Shown piece after piece: positions 8,791-17,108 of a stretch of 64,000 nucleotides of DNA (its first letter is position 1; every line of letters starts with the position of its first letter). The DNA is from Synechococcus sp. MU1643 (GTDB taxonomy: Bacteria > Cyanobacteriota > Cyanobacteriia > PCC-6307 > Cyanobiaceae). Made by a program: the position numbers and the translations under genes. Location of the stretch: the NCBI RefSeq assembly GCF_020514095.1, contig NZ_VTKY01000006.1, forward strand, positions 53,467 to 117,466, written 5' to 3'. Under the pieces are notes generated by a model. That model made no database searches. It had not been told where the DNA came from and saw nothing but the letters and a program-made list of their open reading frames with translations.

Positions 8791-9525
8791 TCAGCCCAAC
8801 CGGATCACCTTCAGAGCAAACGCTGGCAAAGACAGCATGCGTCGCCAGCGTGACGGCTCCTGAATTAGCCGATACAGCCACTCAACTTGCATCCGGCACA
8901 TCCATCCGGGGGCACGTTTTTTGACGCCGGCCCAAACGTCAAAACTGCCGCCGACACCCATCCAGAGTCCTGGCTGCCCGGATGCCACGCGTTCCAACCA
9001 GGTTTCCTGGCGCGGAACCCCCAGGGCCACCAAAACGAGATCCGGCTTCAAAGCCTTGAGCTGATCCTCAATGCCCGGCCAAGCCTCAGGAGCTTGATAA
9101 CCATCCACCGCGAGCGCCAGGGTGAGGCCATGGATGCGTTGCGGCAACGCCGCACGCAGCGTTGCCATCACCTCAGGTGATGCGCCCACTAACGCCACAT
9201 GCCATCGATGGACTGCGGCGTACTCAAGCAAGGTCCAGGCCAGCTCAATTCCCGCCGTTTTAACGACCCGGATCTTCTGACGGCCCAGGGCCCAAACCAC
9301 TCCCGCTCCATCGGGGATCACCAGATCAGCCGTTCTGATCGCCTTCCCCAGAGCGGCATCGGCCCGAGCCGACATCGTCATCTCAGCGTTCAGGGTGACG
9401 ATGCGTCCGCCACCCCGCGCATGCAGACCGAGAGCTGCAGCACAAACATCACGGCAGGCATCGACCGGCACGCCTAGCACCTGGCAGCGGCGACGGTCAT
9501 CGGGAGCGGTGCTGACAGAGTCCAT
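8791..9525 (-). CDS. WecG/TagA/CpsF family glycosyltransferase
   Basis: A 244-residue GT26 (WecG/TagA/CpsF) glycosyltransferase. Family motifs are TLNAEMTMSARAD and ADLVIPDGAGVVWA in the first third, and KPDLVLVALGVPRQE in the last third. Members transfer N-acetylmannosamine or ManNAcA-type sugars from UDP donors to lipid-linked acceptors in teichoic acid, ECA or capsule synthesis; the acceptor here is unknown. The basic/aromatic C-terminal tail (EWLYRLIQEPSRWRR) fits peripheral membrane binding. It is divergent from the large GH15-like gene (54-nt gap). ATG start. Confidence 0.9.
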   Translation of the reverse strand: MDSVSTAPDDRRRCQVLGVPVDACRDVCAAALGLHARGGGRIVTLNAEMTMSARADAALGKAIRTADLVIPDGAGVVWALGRQKIRVVKTAGIELAWTLLEYAAVHRWHVALVGASPEVMATLRAALPQRIHGLTLALAVDGYQAPEAWPGIEDQLKALKPDLVLVALGVPRQETWLERVASGQPGLWMGVGGSFDVWAGVKKRAPGWMCRMQVEWLYRLIQEPSRWRRMLSLPAFALKVIRLG

Positions 9526-9578
9526 GGCCGTGGGGCTGCGGTGGAGAATTTAGGGGTAGTGATGCATGAGGGCATGGT

Positions 9579-12500
9579 GTGACGACGACGGAAACCCTTC
9601 TGCAGAACCACGCCACAACCCTTCAGCGTCTGGATCAATCCATCCAACGGGTGGTTCTCGATCGGCAGGACCCAATCAGCGGCCTGCTCCCCGCTAGCAC
9701 CGCCCACACCATCCATGGCAACTATGGCGATGCCTGGGTGCGGGACTGCGTCTATTCGGTGCAATGCGTTTGGGGACTGGCCCTGGCCCACCGTCGTCAT
9801 CAGGGGCAGAACAGCCTGCGCTCCTGGGAATTGCAGCAGCGGGTGGTGGCCCTCATGCGCGGTCTGATGCGCTCGATGATGCGGCAGGCCGCGAAGGTGG
9901 AGCGTTTCAAGGAGAGCCTCAACCCCCTCGACGCCCTTCACGCCAAGTACGACAGCTGCACAGGCGAACCGGTGGTGGCTGACGATGCCTGGGGGCATCT
10001 CCAACTCGATGCCACCTCACTGTTCCTGCTGCAGCTGGCGCAGTTAACCAAGGGCGGCTGCGCTGTGGTGCAAAGCCGTGACGAAGTGGATTTCCTCCAA
10101 AACCTGGTGCACTACATCGCCAGGGCATACCGCACTCCCGACTACGGGATCTGGGAACGGGGCGACAAAGGTAACCATGGCCTGCCGGAGCGCAATGCCA
10201 GCTCAATCGGCATGGCCAAAGCCGCCCTGGAGGCACTCGATGGGCTCGACCTCTACGGCCCCCATGGCGACGGCAGCTGCATCCTGCTGATTCCCCAGGG
10301 AGCCATCGTGCGCCTCCGTCGCGCCCTGCAAGGGCTCCTGCCACGGGAATCCGCCAGCAAGGAAGCCGACAGTGCGTGCCTCTCAGTGATTGGTTATCCC
10401 GCCTGGGCCGTGGAGGATGCCGCCCTGGTGGAGCGCACCGGTCGGCGGATTCGACGGGAACTCGGTGGGGCCTACGGCTACAAACGCTTCCTCCGGGATG
10501 GTCACCAGACGGCGGTGGAAGACGTCAACCGCCTGCACTACGAACCGGAGGAGCTCGCTGCCTTTGAAGGGATCGAGTCGGAGTGGCCGTTGTTTCTGGC
10601 CTTCGAACTGGTCACAGCATGCTGTGAAAGGCGCTGGGGCGAAGCCCGGCAGCTGCACAGCCAGCTCAAAACACTTGCCGTTCAACAGGACGGCGAACGT
10701 CTCTATCCCGAGCTTTATCAGGTCCCGGCCAGTGCGGTCGATCAGGAACGGATGAATCCAGGCAGCCAAGAGCGGGTGGCCAACACCAACCTGCCGCTGA
10801 TCTGGACCCAGAGCCTGGTGTGGCTCGGGGAAATGCTGATCGACGATCTGATCCGTCCCGAAGACATTGATCCCTGTGACCGCAGGGAGCCGCAGCCGCT
10901 TGGAGCCGAAACCGTTCTCGTGGCGATGGCTGCTCAGACGGATGCCGTGCGCCAGGAGCTGCTGGCTGCAGAGGTGCCGATCGATCCAACCTCAGTGATT
11001 TCCGTGCAGTCGTCCGATGAGCTGAAGCAAAGGTTGAAAGCCGCTGGCACCAATCCACGGCTTGAGCTCACTGGGCGCCCCGGGCACCGGGTGGAAACCG
11101 AGGACACTGCTCGGGTCTATCGCCAGGACGGCGCCATCAGTGTGTTCACACCGTCGGTGCTGGAAGACGTCAGCAGCTATCTGGCCGATGACCCGGAGGA
11201 GCTGCTGGAGACCGTTGTGGACGAGCTGCATCTGCTGCAACGGCACTGGCGCGGCATGGGACGTCCCCTGCTGGTGATCCCCATTCGCGACGCGGCCCTG
11301 CAGCAGCATCGCGACGTCATCCTCAAACTGGCCCGGCAACTCGGCAGGGGCGTCATTGAAAGCATCCCCGTCCGCTTGGGCTGCCTCAGTGAGCTGGTGG
11401 ATCAGGCGCAGGAGGTGCAGCTACCGCCGCTCCAACAGAAACCGATGCAACGGTCCGAGCCACCCCAGCCGCTTCTGCGCGACGCCACCGATCTAAGGGA
11501 TCTGACCGCCGCAGAGGAGCAGGAGCTGGATGACACTCCAATCGAACAACTGAGCCAGCGCCTCTGGAGCAGTGGGCTGCTGCATGAACAGGCCGAAGTG
11601 CTCGAGTTGCTGCATCGGCGCCTCGGCCCCCAGGGGATTCAACGCAGCCCCGAGGGCAATCAGGTGGCCCTACGCACCCTGCTTGAGGAGGTCTATCAAC
11701 GGGGCTTGCGTTGTGAAGACTGGAATGTGGTGCGGCGCTGTGCTGGCACCATGGGGATGGTGCATCCCCAGTTGGAAGATGCCCTCACCGACCTTCTCGT
11801 CCGTCAGAAACAGGTGGTCGTGGGGCGCAACTACACCGGCGACTCCCGGCTTCGTCAACCGATGGACAGTGCCGCCATCGCCGAACGGATTGAAACCACC
11901 AGCGGGATCGACGGCCGTGAACGCATGCTCGAACAGGAACTCCTGCTCGCCCTCGACAGCGTGGCTCGGCGGGAGCCAGCTCTGCTGAAGGGCAGCCTCA
12001 CCCTGCAGCTGGGGCAGCTGTTGCTGCTGCTGACATCAGAGCTGGCCGTGGAGAAAATGCTCAGTCAGGACGAAGCCTTTGAGGCCCTCTGCAGCGAAGC
12101 ACCCCACGCGATTCGCAAGCGCTTGCGCGCCGTACTCTCCGATGTGGACCATGCCAGAGCAGCCTTGCAACGCGGCGAACAGCTGCACGTGAGCGGCCGG
12201 GTGCAGTGGTCAGTGCCTGACCCCTTGGAGGAAACACCAGGGGGTGGGGACTGGCTTCAGCACCGCATCCGCCTGGGGTCCTTCCAGAAAGTCCCCCGCG
12301 ATTTCTATGCCGGGATCTGGTCGCTGCTGCAGCACTGCCGCGGCCTGGTGATCGGCGACAAGCTGGAACGGCGCAATCGCCTCAACAGCCGCCTCATTCT
12401 CGAGAAAACACCGGGGGAGCGCAATTTCGCCGCCCAGGTCGACCATTTGCTCAGTCGGATCAAGGCGCCGGAATACCGCCAACTCTGCAGCGAATGCCTG

Positions 12501-12749
12501 CTCTCGCTGATGGCCTTCGTCGAAGCCAATCCGGAGGTGCGCTTCGAGGATGACCTGGCCCTCGACGTGGTGATCGGTCATGCCGTCCGGGTGGGCTGGC
12601 AACAGAGCCATCCTTCCCTCCGACCGGAGAACTACCCGCAACACAAGGCCCAAGCCTGGGGGCAGTTCTATCGATCCTCACCCGGTGACTGCCGCCGCTG
12701 GCAGGTCACGGCGTTACGAGAACTGGCCGAACAGCAAGGGCTGGTCTGA
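9579..12749 (+). CDS. GH15 / phosphorylase-kinase-like large protein
   Basis: A 1056-residue cytoplasmic protein. The N-terminal ~430 residues resemble the GH15-type (alpha/alpha)6 domain of eukaryotic phosphorylase kinase alpha/beta subunits: HGNYGDAWVRDCVYSVQCVW near residue 47, and NRLHYEPEELAAFEGIESEW near residue 315. The remaining ~600 residues are helical, rich in Gln and Leu, and correspond to the C-terminal regulatory region of the same family. Cyanobacterial homologues are usually labelled glycoside hydrolase family 15; I cannot show that it is catalytically active. No signal peptide. GTG start at 9579. A role in glycogen or glucan metabolism is inference from the fold. Confidence 0.75.
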   Translation: MTTTETLLQNHATTLQRLDQSIQRVVLDRQDPISGLLPASTAHTIHGNYGDAWVRDCVYSVQCVWGLALAHRRHQGQNSLRSWELQQRVVALMRGLMRSMMRQAAKVERFKESLNPLDALHAKYDSCTGEPVVADDAWGHLQLDATSLFLLQLAQLTKGGCAVVQSRDEVDFLQNLVHYIARAYRTPDYGIWERGDKGNHGLPERNASSIGMAKAALEALDGLDLYGPHGDGSCILLIPQGAIVRLRRALQGLLPRESASKEADSACLSVIGYPAWAVEDAALVERTGRRIRRELGGAYGYKRFLRDGHQTAVEDVNRLHYEPEELAAFEGIESEWPLFLAFELVTACCERRWGEARQLHSQLKTLAVQQDGERLYPELYQVPASAVDQERMNPGSQERVANTNLPLIWTQSLVWLGEMLIDDLIRPEDIDPCDRREPQPLGAETVLVAMAAQTDAVRQELLAAEVPIDPTSVISVQSSDELKQRLKAAGTNPRLELTGRPGHRVETEDTARVYRQDGAISVFTPSVLEDVSSYLADDPEELLETVVDELHLLQRHWRGMGRPLLVIPIRDAALQQHRDVILKLARQLGRGVIESIPVRLGCLSELVDQAQEVQLPPLQQKPMQRSEPPQPLLRDATDLRDLTAAEEQELDDTPIEQLSQRLWSSGLLHEQAEVLELLHRRLGPQGIQRSPEGNQVALRTLLEEVYQRGLRCEDWNVVRRCAGTMGMVHPQLEDALTDLLVRQKQVVVGRNYTGDSRLRQPMDSAAIAERIETTSGIDGRERMLEQELLLALDSVARREPALLKGSLTLQLGQLLLLLTSELAVEKMLSQDEAFEALCSEAPHAIRKRLRAVLSDVDHARAALQRGEQLHVSGRVQWSVPDPLEETPGGGDWLQHRIRLGSFQKVPRDFYAGIWSLLQHCRGLVIGDKLERRNRLNSRLILEKTPGERNFAAQVDHLLSRIKAPEYRQLCSECLLSLMAFVEANPEVRFEDDLALDVVIGHAVRVGWQQSHPSLRPENYPQHKAQAWGQFYRSSPGDCRRWQVTALRELAEQQGLV

Positions 12750-12764
12750 TCCGAGCACTAGCAC

Positions 12765-13772
12765 TCAGATCGGTGCGCACAGGGGTGCTCCCGTATCCGG
12801 ATGTTCAACGGCCTGCTCTATCAGGTCTGCCAGCTTGAGGGCACGCGAGGCCTGAAGGCCATCCACCTCAGGGGTTCCCCGGCCATGCACGCACTGAAGG
12901 AAGTGCTCGAGCTCGGCATAGAGCGGTTCGATCGAGGTGGTGCTCACCTCCTCGATGAAGCCGTCATTTCGATACAGCAGCTCACCGTGATCGGCGGAGT
13001 ACCACTCATGGGCCCGGCGATGGATATGCAGGGTGTGGTTAAGGAAGTCCGTCTCCACCAGGCTCGAACGGCAGTGAGCACTGAGGCTGCGGATTTTGCG
13101 GTGGCTCATCTTGCTGGCCGTGAGGCTGGCCACTACACCATTCTCGAAGCCCAACGTGGCGTTGACGTAATCGATCGGGCCTTCGGCACTGCGACCACCG
13201 GCAGCGGCAAGCCGCACCACGGGTGCTTTGGCCAGCTCCAGCACGAGGTCGATGTCGTGGATCATCAGATCCAGCACAACGGAGACGTCATTGGCCCGAT
13301 CGGAATGGGGGCTGTGGCGACGCGCCTCGAGAACCACCACCTCTTCGTTGGCTACCACCTTGGTGAGCTCACGGAAGGCAGGATTGAACCGCTCGATGTG
13401 GCCCACCTGCAGCAGACATCCGGCCGCTGAAGCGGCCTCGATCAGCGCGGTGGCTTCGTCCTGACTGGCCGCAATCGGCTTTTCAATCAAAACGTGCACA
13501 CCCGCACGCAGACAGGCCAGACCGACGGGATGGTGCAACAGCGTGGGAACCGCGATGCAGACGGCTTCCACCTCGGAGAGCATGGCGTTGTAGTCGGCGA
13601 ACCAGCGGCAGCCGAATTGCTCGGTAGCGAGCTTTCCGCGCTCAGCATCCGGATCCGCGACTCCCACCAGATCGGCATCCCGCAGAAGACTGAGCACCCG
13701 AGCGTGGTGCCATCCCATATTGCCGATGCCGATCACCCCGACCTTGACTGGGGCCATAGGGTCGGAAGGCAT
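12765..13772 (-). CDS. Gfo/Idh/MocA family oxidoreductase
   Basis: An NAD(P)-dependent sugar dehydrogenase-like protein of about 335 residues. The N-terminal Rossmann fold shows VGVIGIGNMGWHHARVL, and the family EKP motif (HVLIEKPIAAS) provides the catalytic lysine. The C-terminal Gfo/Idh domain contains DLMIHDIDLVLEL, similar to N-acetylhexosaminuronate or inositol-type dehydrogenases. The exact substrate cannot be assigned. Possible starts are ATG 13772 (MPSDPMAPVK) and ATG 13757 (MAPVKVGVIG); the frame also opens with GTG at 13778. It converges with the GH15-like gene and follows the CNNM gene by about 37 nt. Confidence 0.88.
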   Translation of the reverse strand: MPSDPMAPVKVGVIGIGNMGWHHARVLSLLRDADLVGVADPDAERGKLATEQFGCRWFADYNAMLSEVEAVCIAVPTLLHHPVGLACLRAGVHVLIEKPIAASQDEATALIEAASAAGCLLQVGHIERFNPAFRELTKVVANEEVVVLEARRHSPHSDRANDVSVVLDLMIHDIDLVLELAKAPVVRLAAAGGRSAEGPIDYVNATLGFENGVVASLTASKMSHRKIRSLSAHCRSSLVETDFLNHTLHIHRRAHEWYSADHGELLYRNDGFIEEVSTTSIEPLYAELEHFLQCVHGRGTPEVDGLQASRALKLADLIEQAVEHPDTGAPLCAPI

Positions 13773-13809
13773 CAGCACAGGCGGTCGATTAGGGCAAGAC
13801 TATCGGCCT

Positions 13810-15093
13810 TCAGTCGGATTCATCCTCTGAGCTGGGGAGAACAAGCCGGACTCGCTCGATCCGCGGCCCTGCCATGGCTGTGATCTCGAACTGAAGGCCG
13901 TTGAAATGCAGCCCTTCCCCTGCGGATGGAATGTGCTGGAGCCGCTCCAGCAGGAAGCCCGCCAGGGTGTGATGCTCATCAGCCTCGGGCAGATCGAGAT
14001 CGAGCTGTCGGTTGAGCTCGAAGATCTCCAGATCTCCGGCCACCAGCCAGGCACCGGGGCAGTCCTTCTCTTCGAGCAGATCCGGTTCGTCGGTCTCACC
14101 GGGATCCTCATCACCAACGATTTCTCCAGTGAGATCCGCTGCGGTCACCAGACCCTCGGTGCCGCCGTGCTCATCCACCACCAGCAGAAGCGGTTGACCG
14201 CTGCGGATCATCGGCAGCAGCTCCGCCAACGTGCAGGTCTCCAGAACGGGCACCGCAGGCAGGAGGTAGGGCTCGAGCAGCGAATCGGCCTGGAGCTCCC
14301 CCCGTGCGATCGGTTCAGCCATCTGACGGAGATCCAGCACGCCGCGCACGTCATCCAGCGACTGGCCGATCACCGGGAAGCGGGCGTGACGGGTGTGATG
14401 GACGGCCTCCATCATTTCCGCGAAACGGACCGTGGCCGGCAGGGTGACCATCCCAGAGCGCGGCACCATCACCTCCCGCACCTGGGTGTCCCGCAGGGCA
14501 AAGACACCTTCAAGGATGTTTTTCTCGTCAGGGAACAATCCCGTCACCCGACCGGATTCCACCAAGGTTTCCAGCTCTCCAGCTGAAAGGGCTGGCACCA
14601 GCACATCCCATTGGGGGGCCAGGCCGAGCAGGCGCATCAGCAGCCCGGCCAGCGCCTCGAGCAGGTTGAGCAGCGGAGCCAGACAGCGCATCACCACCTC
14701 CAGCAGCGGCACCAGTCGCAGCGCCGAGGATTCGGGACGGTTCAGCACCCAGGCCTTGGGCAACAAACCAGCCACCAGCGTGGCCAGCAGCACGATGCCT
14801 AGGAACAAGGCTGTGTCGCGCCAAGCCACACCCAGAGACCCATCCGACCAGAGCCGCGCCCCTAACCCGCGGCCAGCCCAGCCAAGAGCCACCAGAGCGA
14901 GGGTCGAACCCAGTTGAGACACCAGCAAAGCGCGCCGCAGGCGTCGCTGGAGACGCTGAATGGAACGGGCCCCGGCTTGCTCTTCCTCCACCAGCACTTC
15001 AACGCGGCTGGGGCGTAGCCGAAGCAGGGCCACCTCTGCAGCCGCGAAGAAGGCCGGCAAAACCAACAGAACAGCCAGCAGAAAAAGCCGCAT
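13810..15093 (-). CDS. CNNM/CorC (HlyC) family membrane protein with CBS domains
   Basis: A 427-residue protein with a DUF21 (CNNM) N-terminal membrane domain of four hydrophobic segments, including FLLAVLLVLPAFFAAAEVALL and ALFLGIVLLATLVAGLLP. A CBS pair follows (about residues 205-320, with REVMVPRSGMVTLP) and then a C-terminal CorC_HlyC domain (residues ~330-420, LLEKDCPGAWLVAGDLEIFE). Family members transport or sense Mg2+/Co2+; old haemolysin labels should be avoided. The frame opens at TTG 15096, but ATG 15093 is the likelier start. The gene begins 14 nt after the end of a tRNA gene on the same strand. Confidence 0.9.
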   Translation of the reverse strand: MRLFLLAVLLVLPAFFAAAEVALLRLRPSRVEVLVEEEQAGARSIQRLQRRLRRALLVSQLGSTLALVALGWAGRGLGARLWSDGSLGVAWRDTALFLGIVLLATLVAGLLPKAWVLNRPESSALRLVPLLEVVMRCLAPLLNLLEALAGLLMRLLGLAPQWDVLVPALSAGELETLVESGRVTGLFPDEKNILEGVFALRDTQVREVMVPRSGMVTLPATVRFAEMMEAVHHTRHARFPVIGQSLDDVRGVLDLRQMAEPIARGELQADSLLEPYLLPAVPVLETCTLAELLPMIRSGQPLLLVVDEHGGTEGLVTAADLTGEIVGDEDPGETDEPDLLEEKDCPGAWLVAGDLEIFELNRQLDLDLPEADEHHTLAGFLLERLQHIPSAGEGLHFNGLQFEITAMAGPRIERVRLVLPSSEDESD

Positions 15094-15106
15094 CAACAGG
15101 GAGGAA

Positions 15107-15179
15107 TGGGGGTCGCGAGGATCGAACTCGCCTTAGGCGAATTATGAGTTCGCTGCATTCACCAGATTGCTAGACCCCC
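15107..15179 (-). tRNA. tRNA with CAU anticodon (elongator Met, or Ile2)
   Basis: A 73-nt cloverleaf on the minus strand. The acceptor is GGGGGTC/GACCCCC with discriminator A. The anticodon stem is GCGAA/TTCGC with loop CTCATAA (anticodon CAT), and the T arm is GCGAG-TTCGATC-CTCGC. The three G-C pairs of initiator tRNA are absent from the anticodon stem, so it is not tRNA-fMet. Choosing between elongator tRNA-Met and lysidine-modified tRNA-Ile2 would need comparison with the other CAU tRNAs of the genome. The CCA end is not encoded. The D arm is short-stemmed and somewhat unusual. Confidence 0.92.
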
Positions 15180-15190
15180 TAAACAGAGTG

Positions 15191-15712
15191 TTACCACGGG
15201 GGAGTCGCGTCGGGGAAGTGATCCGCCGTGGGCGCGTCCGGCCAGGCTTCGATGGCTTCGGTGGCCGCCAGGATGCCGTTGAACCCGCTCGAAATGTCCT
15301 GGGTTCGCATCGGCAGCGGCGGACTCTGCTCCTCCAGCAGAGCTCCCGTCGTGTTCTGCAGTGCGGACCCATCCCAAATCAGCGACTGGTCAGGGAAGCC
15401 GAATCCCATGAACCGGTTCCCCTCGATACCGCCAACCGCAATCCCCAGAACATTGGACAATTGATGCAGAGGGTTCACGCCCCGGGCCATGGGCGAGGTC
15501 CAGGTGTAAAAGCGGCGGTTGATGAGCTCACTGGTGGTCTCCGTGGGATGACAAACCGTGACTTCGACGGGAGCGGAACCACTACCGAGCGGAGGCGCCT
15601 CAACTCTGGTGGTGCACACCAACGGGCTTGCCATCACCGATGGACCAGCGAGGAGGAGGCTCGAGCGAAAGAACGGCCACAGCAGCACCGGACGAAACAG
15701 CTCTAAGCGCAA
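15191..15712 (-). CDS. Conserved hypothetical, probably exported
   Basis: An open frame of about 173 codons. The N-terminus is hydrophobic and signal-peptide-like (LLWPFFRSSLLLAGPSVMAS), with likely cleavage near the MASP region. The remainder is soluble with two cysteines that could pair (LVCTT, VTVCHPTE). No family was recognised with certainty. The start is unclear: TTG 15712 opens the frame, and GTG 15688 would give a neater signal peptide. It lies between a tRNA gene and divergent pyrE. Coding is supported by length, signal-like N-terminus and codon style like the neighbours. Confidence 0.65.
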   Translation of the reverse strand: MRLELFRPVLLWPFFRSSLLLAGPSVMASPLVCTTRVEAPPLGSGSAPVEVTVCHPTETTSELINRRFYTWTSPMARGVNPLHQLSNVLGIAVGGIEGNRFMGFGFPDQSLIWDGSALQNTTGALLEEQSPPLPMRTQDISSGFNGILAATEAIEAWPDAPTADHFPDATPPW

Positions 15713-15732
15713 ACTAAGGACATCTGCGAAGC

Positions 15733-16317
15733 GTGGCCAGTCCCATGTCTGAATCGTCGAGTGTCCCGACTGAGCGCGAGCAACTGCTGAACCGTCTGGC
15801 CACCCTGGCCTACCGACGTGGAGACTTCACCCTTGCCTCAGGCCGGAAGAGCGAGCACTACGTGAACTGCAAACCCGTAAGCCTGAGCGGTTCCGGCCTG
15901 GCCCTGATCAGCCGGGCGATGCTCGCTCACGTGGAAACCGATGCGGTGGCCGTGGCTGGTCTCACCCTCGGAGCAGACCCACTGGTCAGCGGTGTAGCCA
16001 TGGCCGCCGCCGATCGAGGTCGGGAGCTTGATGCGCTGATCGTGCGCAAGGAAGCCAAAGGCCACGGCACTGGAGCCTGGCTGGAGGGTCCGCTACCAGC
16101 CCCCGGGACCCTGATCACCGTGCTGGAAGACGTTGTCACCACAGGAGGTTCCTCTCTCAAGGCGGTCCGGCAGCTGCGCGACGCCGGTTACAAGGTGAAC
16201 CGAGTCGTCACCATCGTCGACAGGGAGGAAGGGGGAGACGCCGCCATGACGGCTGACAATCTTGAGTTGATCAGCCTTTACAAGCTGTCTGAGATCGCCG
16301 CCTTCACGCCGGCATGA
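15733..16317 (+). CDS. pyrE: Orotate phosphoribosyltransferase
   Basis: A protein of about 194 residues that makes OMP from orotate and PRPP in pyrimidine synthesis. The PRPP-binding motif [16 protein letters not shown] is intact (about residues 133-148). [20 protein letters not shown] is the N-terminal orotate-binding region, and the flexible-loop lysines lie around [10 protein letters not shown]. An AAGGA ribosome site at 15715-15719 favours GTG 15733; ATG 15745 (MSESSS) is the alternative. The stop overlaps the ygfZ start (ATGA), indicating translational coupling. Confidence 0.96.
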   Translation: MASPMSESSSVPTEREQLLNRLATLAYRRGDFTLASGRKSEHYVNCKPVSLSGSGLALISRAMLAHVETDAVAVAGLTLGADPLVSGVAMAAADRGRELDALIVRKEAKGHGTGAWLEGPLPAPGTLITVLEDVVTTGGSSLKAVRQLRDAGYKVNRVVTIVDREEGGDAAMTADNLELISLYKLSEIAAFTPA

Positions 16318-17108
16318 GCAAGTTGTTTTGGGACGCCCAGATCCCCTGGCTGCGGATGAACGGAAGCGGAGCACGCCAGTTTCTTCAGGGGCAGACCAGT
16401 GCTGACCTCAACGCACTCCAATCCGGCGAACTGCTTCAGACCTGCTGGCTGACGGCAACGGGACGCTTGCGGGCCGTGCTGGAACTTCGTTTCGATGCAG
16501 AGGGGGCCGATGTGGTCGTTCTGGCGGGAGAGGCCTCTGCCGTTCACGCTGGATTCGATCAGGTGATCTTTCCAGCCGATCGGGTTCGCCTCCAACCCCT
16601 GGCCCAGTTGCGCCGACTGCAGTCGCTGGAGCCCAACGCTGCAGCCGTGTGGTGCGATCCGGAGGCGGCACTGCCAGAACCCTGGGCATCAGGAGAACCA
16701 GCCACCGCGAAGGCTTTGGAGCACTGGCGGCTCCAAAGCGGATTTCCCCCGGGGCCCGGTGAACTCAATGGCGAGACCAACCCCCTGGAACTGGGACTCG
16801 TCGCGCAGATCAGCACGGAGAAAGGCTGCTACCTGGGCCAGGAGACCCTGGCCAAACTCATTGGCCAGGCGGGGGTGAAGCAACAATTGCGCTGTTGGAG
16901 CTGCCCCAGTCCGCTGGCAGCCGCCACCAAACTCACGCTGGATGGCGAGCGAGCCGGGGTGATTACCAGTGCTCTCGAATGCGACGGCACTTGGCTTGGG
17001 CTGGCCCTGGTGCGACGCCAATGCCTGGCCAGTCCAACGCTGGAGGGACCCAACAGAGAACAACTCCAGATCCGCAAACCTTGGGCTTTTCAGGATCCCG
17101 ACGCCTGA
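16314..17108 (+). CDS. ygfZ: Folate-binding YgfZ/GcvT-like Fe-S maintenance protein
   Basis: A 264-residue member of the YgfZ (COG0354) family, which uses folate to support assembly or repair of Fe-S clusters. The diagnostic KGCYLGQE sequence occupies residues 170-177, with the conserved cysteine C172. The N-terminus ([20 protein letters not shown]) is the GcvT-like beta domain. It is coupled to pyrE by a 4-nt overlap and its 3' end overlaps the convergent nuclease gene by 19 nt. That neighbour also carries a predicted Fe-S motif, which may be coincidence. Confidence 0.93.
   Translation: MSKLFWDAQIPWLRMNGSGARQFLQGQTSADLNALQSGELLQTCWLTATGRLRAVLELRFDAEGADVVVLAGEASAVHAGFDQVIFPADRVRLQPLAQLRRLQSLEPNAAAVWCDPEAALPEPWASGEPATAKALEHWRLQSGFPPGPGELNGETNPLELGLVAQISTEKGCYLGQETLAKLIGQAGVKQQLRCWSCPSPLAAATKLTLDGERAGVITSALECDGTWLGLALVRRQCLASPTLEGPNREQLQIRKPWAFQDPDA

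Noticed and set aside
15107..15179. Initiator tRNA-fMet
   Set aside because: The anticodon stem is GCGAA/TTCGC without the three consecutive G-C pairs required for initiator tRNA, and the acceptor is fully paired at position 1-72.
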